DNA of 64,000 bases, taken from contig JBBMOA010000021.1 in NCBI GenBank assembly GCA_037954235.1, forward strand, positions 2,262,501-2,326,500, given 5' to 3'. The translations under genes and the position numbers were made by a program. Below are positions 49,501 through 58,500 of the stretch, piece after piece. The stretch's first letter is position 1. Every line of letters starts with the position of its first letter. The stretch comes from Aulostomus chinensis. Its lineage: Eukaryota > Chordata > Actinopteri > Syngnathiformes > Aulostomidae. The notes under the pieces were generated by a model. It ran no database searches. It worked only from the letters and a program-made list of their open reading frames with translations, and was not told where the DNA came from.

Positions 49501-52500
49501 GCGTGGGTGAGTTATCGAGTCAACTACGCCTCCTGGCAGGACTGAATTGTTGCTGTCAAGGTTTTCAAATGGCTTGGTGTTTAATGTTCTTCCAACCCCA
49601 GACTGGAGATAAAGATTTGTCTGGCAGTCAAAGTTTACTCAAGCGGTCATTTAAAGACTATTTTGCTTGAAAACTGAGCCATTTGGCAACATTTGCCAGA
49701 GTGTTGGACTCAGGAGGCTTCTTGAGTTTTGCCATTGGGAACCTTGTCAATAATTAATTTCTTTCAGCACAAGTGAAACAAAGAGAACTGGGTCGTAAAA
49801 TAATCCCTTAAATACTTCTTCTAAATCTACTTGCATTGCCAGTTATCAGGATTATCCATGGCCGATTTGAGACCAGCTGAAAATGATTATTTTCATTGTT
49901 GATTGTTATTCATTTATGCTCATCACAAGGTCCCCGTGGCCAAGGTGCTTTCTTTAAAAGCTTTCTTTTGCCAAACAGATAGTACCTCAAAACCTGAAAT
50001 TTTGAATCAAACAGAGAAATACATGTAATTTTAACATTTGAAATGCAGGATTCAAACAGTATTTTTATTCCTTTGATAAGCAATGATCACAGCAGGGATT
50101 TTTTTTTTTTTTGATGGTAACTAATTTGTGCAGAATTAAGGCCCTCATAATTTGGATGCTAATGGTTAATAGTTCCATTTGCTGGTTCCGGCCATGCGTG
50201 GACTAAAAGGTGCATTTTTCTGTCCCAACCTGGGCTGAGGCCGAGGCCCGAACCCCATGCAGTGACTCCAAGCTGCAACAAGTCATGTTGTTGTTTTCTT
50301 GGGTTAATGTTTTTATTATTTGGACATTGTGATTTGACTCTTAATTTGGAGTGAGCTGCCATTCTTGCTGGGGACTGTCTATCTGGATGATAGGATCCGT
50401 CAGCCGGGGCGTCTTGAGCACCCCATGCTTCCTTTTACAATGCTTTGCTGTGAATCCAACATTCCAGCTCCTGTGGCTTAGATGTTCTCCTCGGCCTTGT
50501 TGTGGTTTAATCATCAAATTAGTTGTGTGACCCTTGTGGGACTCTCACCTGTCAAGGTTACACGCTGCTCCAAATGAAAGTGACCCGTGCCAATCAAACA
50601 TGGCAGGTTCAAGTGATTATTTGCAACATCAGGAGGGCTGAAACATGAGGGGACCAGTGTGACCACCCTTCAATCAGCTCTGCTGCGCTAAAGCATAGAA
50701 GCGGGGTGCTAATGACCCCGTGTATATAAATTAGCATTTACGATGTGTGTTGTGTCCTACTTGTAATCAGACCTGATTATGTTGCTTTAAAGGCAAAATC
50801 AAAGTTGGCTGGCCACCTTTTGCTCTCAAATCAAGGTTGTGAGTGCAGGCGGTGATGCGTGAGCGCTGTAACGTCAAGGTGAGCCCGAGCCTCAAGCCAT
50901 CTGCCGTGAAACTCATCACACCTTATGCTACAGCCTCGTCCACTGATCTCACAAAGCGCCTGACAGGATATCAGTGATTTGGGAGTCAGCTGACGACGTG
51001 TTGCTTGTCAGTCTCCTTCTTGATAAGAGCGTCACAAGGTAGCTCGCCATCCCCAACTTCACTTCCCCGTGGTACATGTACTACACGCTGAACCTGGCCC
51101 CCATCACACTCCTGTGACATGATTTCAAGTCTTTGGTTGGTAGCAGATGGTTGAGTGATGGCTGCTTTATTGTATATACAGGATTCTTTCAAGGTTTCCT
51201 GTGGGGTGTAAAAAGCATTGAATATGATATCAAAGTATGTTCTGTTAACCTTTCATAGGATGAAATAAACACGACTCACCCTGATTAAGTGTCAGATGTA
51301 TCATAGTTTTGCGTGCATGACAGCGCAGGTACGTTTGTCAGCCTTTTGGGCCCAAACTCATTGCAAGTGTCAGTTTTCGTCCCCTGGTGAACTGCAGGCA
51401 TCAGACAAGAATTTCCCACTCTGGTGAAGCAGGAACTCCAACTGTAGAAACCGCGGTGGTCACAGGGGCCGAGTCCTTCTTTGATGCTCCACATAGAAGC
51501 CGGTTTGGATCAAAGGCTTTCAGACAGTTTAATGCAGCTTGAAAGGTTTTTTGCGTGCGTTTGGCAATTTAAAACAGTTGTATAATTAAAATGTGCATCA
51601 GACGTTTAAGCGCGCACCTGGACCTTTGCGTTCGCTCCTGTGGACTGATGACAGGCTCTGCTTGTAGTCAAAGTGGAAAATAAAACATCTCTTACCTTGG
51701 CACAGCCAAGCTAACCAGTTTTCTACACCGTAACACTAACCTCTGCTTTCTCCCCTAGAAACCGAGCTCGGTGCGAATCGACCAACTGGACAGGGAGCAG
51801 TTCAACCCAGAAGTCATCACCTTCCCCATCATCGTTCATTTTGGGATTCGACCCGCTCAACTCAGCTACGCCGGAGACCCTCAGTAAGCTGACTTCCATG
51901 CATGCAATCGCACACACACTCATAAATGTCAACCAGCCGTCCGAGCGCAGAGCTATAAAGCTCCCACCCGCTGCGTCTGCCCATGTTCCCTCTCCTCCTT
52001 CCTCACCGCTGTTCTCCCTGGACGCCACGTGGCAGATTCCTTCATGTTGCCTGTCGAGGAAGATGGTGTTTGTCGAAGAGGAGGGGAGACGGAAAGGGGA
52101 ATAGACGGATGAGAAAACGAGTGTCGTGACATTTTCACACGCGTTGTCACGGGTCCCAGGGTTCCGCTGGGTGCCTCCGCCATGGGAGCAATGGTTTATT
52201 TCTTGCCACACACTCCACAGGGCCACGGTAGGGAATACTGTACTGTGCTGCTGCATAATTAACAAAAGCAGTGTATAAGATCATCAGAGCCTCGGTCTCA
52301 GAGGAGTTCAGAGAGATGCGACAACATCATGCATAGTCAGTATACGGCGTGTTCTAATTCTATATTTAAACTTGTGGATTTCTTTTTAACTCAAATATCT
52401 GGTCCCCATCACAACAGACAGAGGGAGGTGTTGGAGGAAAATGAAGATGCAAACAAGAGGACGAATATTAGGGAATCCATTTAGGTAGAACTAGTTTGCT

Positions 52501-55500
52501 TCCTCCCTCTGACTAATGCTCCCACTCCCCTGCCGCTACGTTTTAGCTGCCTGCCCACTGAACACTTTCATCCCCGTGCACCCTGCTGCCATGTCAAAGT
52601 TCTCAAAGTAGCAGACAACGACAAATTTATGGATGGACTGGGACATCATTAGCTGATGCAGAAACGGGTAGTAAGAGACCAGCGTAAAGGATTTCCTACT
52701 ACTGCTAATGATGCATGTAGTGAGGGCAGGAGCCGCTGTTGATTGCGGCGGCAGCGATGCCACAGAGAGGGGGCCGTGGACACAGCAGCAGCATATATTA
52801 ACTCAGGGGACTGAAGAAGCTGTGTTGTATTCTTCCCTCGACGCTGCCCACTGGATGTGTTCTCTGGGCCGCCACTCGAGCCGCTTCATCTCCACCGCGA
52901 CTGCTGAGGCAAGAATGATGACATGTCTGGGAATGTAAGGAGAGCTGATACTACAGGGCAGGAATTAGGTTAAAATGAACTAATGTGAGGACCGGCTCTC
53001 AAGCTCCAGTACTGGAGGAAACTGGTAAAAAACCAGTGTGGTGCAGGGTAACGCAGATGGGTTGCACTGGACATAGTACATGTAAACATTCTGATGCTCT
53101 TACTTGTGGAGTCAGCTTGTCTTACACAGGGAAAGACATCCATCAGTCATTTTTTCTGGAGTTTGTTCTCCAGGTCAGTGGTATTACTGCGTCGGACCTA
53201 AGCCCCTTACACCTTCGCTGCTCTGTTTCTCCTTCCATACATCCACTGTGCCACATTTGAAGTTATTTCCTCAAGGCCTCTCTCTGAGATGTGGGATAAA
53301 CGTCTTTATGGAGGATGAACCGAGAAGGTTTCTGTTGTTAAGGTCCCTGTGATAGGCAAACACCACGATACAGTATTTTTAGTTCCTGATATTTCCCTTT
53401 TTTGGACCTGAACAGTGGCTGTTGGATCAACCATGCATCAGGTTGATTAGCTTCCCGCTCTGCACTGGGAAAAGCTTTTAAAATATTTGACTTGTTAGCA
53501 GTAGCAGCGTCTTTCCATGTCATTCTTCAGTACTGGATTAGTGGGAAATACCTGCGTGCTGCTTCTCCTACTGTGAATAACTCCACACACAGTGTTACCT
53601 GGTAATGGCTTCTTCCTGTGGTGTGGTGAAGGGACAGTATAGAACAGGAGGACACGCCAGGCTTGTCTCAGTTGCACTGAGATGCATTTCTTGTTTGGAT
53701 TTGTAGCAAAAAAAAAAACAGTGTGAATGAACCAAGTTCATGTTTCAGTTGAGACTCCTAACGCTGGATTTGAATTAAAAAAAAGAAAAGTCCATAATAT
53801 GTAAGATCCCAAACATCATGCCAGTAAAGTGTATCAGCGTCCGTCTGTGAGATGGAAGCAGCACTCAGTGGTATGGAAGTGAAAAGGCAGCATATGCTAA
53901 TGAAAGCATGTGTGGGGAGTGGCGAGAGTGGCGCCACTGCTACCCTGAGAGCACACAGCGGATCGGCGGAAAGGTCATTGGAGCGGATTGGGGACAAGGG
54001 GGCCTCCCAGGCTGGATAGACTTCCTCTCCATCTCGCTGTCTCTTTCTTCCTCTCGCTGTCTCTTGTCCGCTCAGGATGCTTCAGTGCGGAGGTGGTGGT
54101 GAGCTGATAATCGGCACGGTAAAGCCGTCTCATTCCCTCGTCTCAGTCTCTAATGAAGTCCCCGGTATTAAAGCTCCATAATTCTTCTCTCCCACCCCTC
54201 CTCTTCCTCCTTCCCTGCCTTCCCTCTCTCTCTTTTCCTCTCTCTCTCTCTCTCTTAATGCCTCTCACCCTGTCCCCCAAACCTAACCACCTTAACCCTC
54301 CACCCCACCAATCATAATTGAATAATTCTGGCTAAATGAGGAGAAAGTCTCCTGAATGGGAGCAGAACGGTCACACTCGGCCCTCAGTACATCAATCAGA
54401 AGGCCTGATTGAAAAGAGGGCGAGCGGGGGAGAGAAAGGGGAGGTGGTTGGTGCGGTGGCTACATGTCACCTTGCCGATAACTCCCTGCCTCTTTTCACA
54501 TGCAAATGAGAGCAAAGACAATAGGGTTTTGTAGTAAATGGGAATAAGGAGGTTGTGCGCCGGTTGTGGAGCCTCGTGTCAGGGCTGCTCAAGTGTTGCA
54601 CGACTTACAGCTTCTTCTTTTCTTTTTTTATCAGAAAATAAAATAAGGTGAAGTACAAACCTTTAGTGGGTGAACTTGTGCTGGTGATTCACATCAGAAA
54701 ACAGAGAAGCTTCTGTGTCCACTGCCCTCAGACAAAAGCAGCTCATTCAATATTGGCCGCAGGTAACTGTTAAATTATGTTTAATATCAGGCCGCTGCTG
54801 ATGAAATATTGATGTGTTGTTGCAGAGCGGGAGAGAGCTGGAGATGGACTCCTGTCAACCTGATGCCTCCTTTTTTTTCTCCCTTTTAAAAAAAACAAAA
54901 AACCAACTGTTTGCAGGTACCAGAAATTGTGGAAGAGTTATGTAAAACTACGCCACCTGCTGGCTAACAGCCCAAAGGTCAAGCAGATTGACAAGCAGAA
55001 GCTGACACAGAGAGAGGTGAGTTCAAGATGTTCCCGTGGCTTTCTTTTGTCCGTCTTTTTAGTGAAGTTTTGCAATATAAAGCCTTTCAAAACCGTGGAA
55101 GCAGAACAATTATGGCTGTTTCCCCTCCCTAACAATGCATTATTATTTTGTGATTATTTATTTTACAAACATGAAAGTACCCATAATTGTTACAAATATT
55201 AGAAAAATACCTGATAACACAAAATGAACAATTTTAATTTTCAGACTCTATAAAAATGTCCTACTACTGTTTTTTGGTTTGTTTATTTTTTGCATCCTGT
55301 AGTTTGACAGAATGGTCACAGAGCTTTTGTCAGCGACTGTTTGCCTCGGCTGAATCAGTCCCAGCCTCTCGGTTGTGCTGGGGATCTTTGTCTTTTTGCA
55401 CCCTCTGGTGTGATCAAGCGATGTATTTTTGGCAAAATCTAAACAAGACAAATCTCACCATCTTAAACTCTCCAGACACCAGCGTTGCATCGGATTCATT

Positions 55501-58500
55501 CAAACACTGCTGGTTTCCAGCAGTGAAGTCAGTAGCGTGTGGTCGTGATAAAAGGTGTAATTTTGTTATCGGAACACATCTTTGGTGGCCACGTAAAAAT
55601 GTTTTGTGTGGATTTGCAGTTGAAATGTTTTGGAAGCTCATTTCCTGCAGATATTCAAGGTGGAAACATCGGAGCTCAGCAGACTAAAGAGACTCACAGC
55701 CATTACTTTGAAAAACTAAACTTTTACTATTATCCCTGGTGTGTGCATGGATTTAGACTTCGCTTGTCTGAGACTTATTGCAGATTATCATAGTTACTGA
55801 TATCAACAAGGATACTGATTCACTAAATAAAAAACAGGCCTTTTTTGTTGCCTTTTCCAAGGACCGGAACCTCAATTTCATGCTGTTGCTTTTGTTTAGC
55901 TACAACAGAAAAATGCATAACTGTGGAGAGTATTCTATTGTACCAGTTAAGCCAGGAATGATAATGATAGTGAGTTTTTTTGGTGTAGTTTACTCGTCAG
56001 ACACAACACATTACAAAATTAGAGATGGACAATATTGGATTTGATTGAGTTTATAACTGAATTGGCTGATATTTTATGAATTCAAGTTTATGTATCAGTC
56101 ACATTTTGTACAAACTAACAGACAAACCTTACCATTCTGGATGTGAGCAGATGAGCAAAAGTTCAGAGAAGCTGTTGAATCACATGTTTGTTGTTTATCA
56201 CTTGCCGTCGTGTCCCTGTGCTGAATGGAGATGCGTGAGGATCCGTGAGGCTAAAATTCAGTTGCAGAGTGGGTTTTTCTTAACTTTGACTTCCCAAAGT
56301 GTGCAGCTTCGGTGAGCCTGTATTTGACATCTAACAGCAACACAAACTGAATTCAAACAGCGCTCCGATCAAGAAGGAGCATGACATTTGTTTAAATATA
56401 ATCTTTAAAGTTTTGTCTGGCCTTGGTTGCACACTGACTGTCTGTTGCAGTCCTAGTCACCAGGAGCTGTAGGTCGCTCACACGGGTTTGCATGTGGGAA
56501 AGCATCGGTAGCGTTTTCTTAACTGGTGCATAATTTAGATGAATTTACATCTCTGAATAAATGACAGTAACTGCTCTTGGTGGTTGTGTGCGAAGGTCAC
56601 ACCAGCACTGGGGACCGAGAGTGGAGAAGGTGTGGGTTCGGTGAAGTAATGACCATGGCTCCACAGGGAGCGGTGCTGGTAATGTGACTAGCGTGTCATG
56701 TGCATATGTGCTGTATGCCGCCACGTCTGTCCTGTAGGGACCGCTGCAACATGCTCCGAGGCTTTGAGCCTGCCACAGATCCAGGCTCTTCCTCTGGTCT
56801 GTTTGATCCACTCTGAACCGATAATGAGCAAGAACTCCGGCTCAATTAGCTTGTTTCCCAGGTAGCTCTGCTCAGCTCTCCTGCTAACAGGACCTGACCA
56901 TCCTACTGTCAACCTGCACAGGAGCAATTAGTGAAGCCAAACTCATGCACACTCACACTGAGTCTACACGGCTCCGGTGGAAGTGTTGGGCGTGTCAGGG
57001 CCTCTTCACTGCAGTGGCGGTGGGCTGCCTGGTTTAATGCCTGAGGGAAGTTTCCTGTGTAAATGGTCTTCCAGCAGAAGACTAAACATCTTCTCCTCTG
57101 ATCGGTATTCAACCATGAAGAGCAACCCTGTCAGAGGTGTTCGCAGGAATGTTGCACCTCCTCCTCTGGCTCGCTGGCCCTGATCTCACCTGCCATTCAC
57201 CCCGTTTACATGATGCTAGAAAAAGGACAATTACTGTAAGTCCAACGAATGTGAACTTTTAAAATGCAGCTGAACGCGGCGCTCCAACTGGTCCTCCGGA
57301 AAGTCTGACTAACATTCTCAGATGATGTGTTTTGGGATTGATTCCCTCTGGCATGTGGACGCTTCACTCAGCCCCAAATAAGCCTTGTGTTCTGCTCCTG
57401 TGCCATTGGTTCTGTTGCAGTATTCAGTCCGGTAGTTGACCAGGCTAATTTAGGAAGTCTGAGTCTAACTTTGTATATTACACATGTCCTTGTTTGCTCC
57501 CCCAAGGAACTAGAAAGTCCACTGCAAAAAGTGAACTTTTCTCAATGTACTCAAGATAAATACCAGACCAAAAAAAAAAACAGCTGAGAGGGTTCGTATG
57601 TGGAAATTAGGCCTCGCAGTTGTTACACCCACGGTCCTCAGACCCTCCATTTGATTAGGAGAAACCTATCCAGCAAGCGTTACAGGGAATGAATGGAGTC
57701 GTGTGAACTGACGCCCTCTGACCACCATTAGCATAATACTTTTCTTCCTCTTATATAATTATTATAAGCGACAGGTTTGAATGACTGTGGGGATTTATCA
57801 GGAGCGTCTCGGGTGATCAGACACGCCAAAGTGTCTCTTTGCTGTGATTTCTTCTTCACCTTTTAATTTCCTTCTGGATGAGGCTCGTGGGTCCTGCCAG
57901 TAACAAAATCTCCATTTTATACTTTGAGTCTTTATAAACAGAAGTGGTCACAAGTGCTGAGTCATTCTCGTGTCCATTGGTGACCTGCTCAGCTGGGTCT
58001 GAACCTTCGCGCTCAGTCTGAAACCGTGGCGAGTGCTGGCCTTCGCACCGCGGCGTGCTGCCTTCCACCTATTTCCAGATCTCCTGTTGAGAGTGTGTGT
58101 GTGTGTGTGTGAGTGAGTCTGTGAGTGTGGGTGGCAGTGATGGCGTAGCAACAACCTTAGAGAGAAGAAGCACTGCTATTCAAAACGAATAAAACAAATT
58201 AAAACAGAGGTTGAGCAGGTTTGTCACGTTTCCCTTGTAATTGAGTCGTTCAAGCCTGGGAGACCTGGTGGACTCCATGTTACCGAGGCAGCGCCGCCGC
58301 CGCTTCTCTTAGCTACTCATTCAGCGTCTGCAGCTGTTGTTACTCGAGCCTGTTGTTGACCTACAAAGCTCAGACCTGCAAGTGTCTCCAAGGAAACGGC
58401 TTGTTACTTGAATAAAAAAAAGATTTAATCGAATTGATTTGATGTATTAGCCTACAACCCTAATTGAAGGACATGCACTGTTTTGCCAAGATGGATTTAT

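Noticed and set aside
51723..52265. 180-codon minus-strand ORF
   Set aside because: It lies antisense over drosha exon 13 and part of the next intron, and its open state follows from the coding exon on the other strand.
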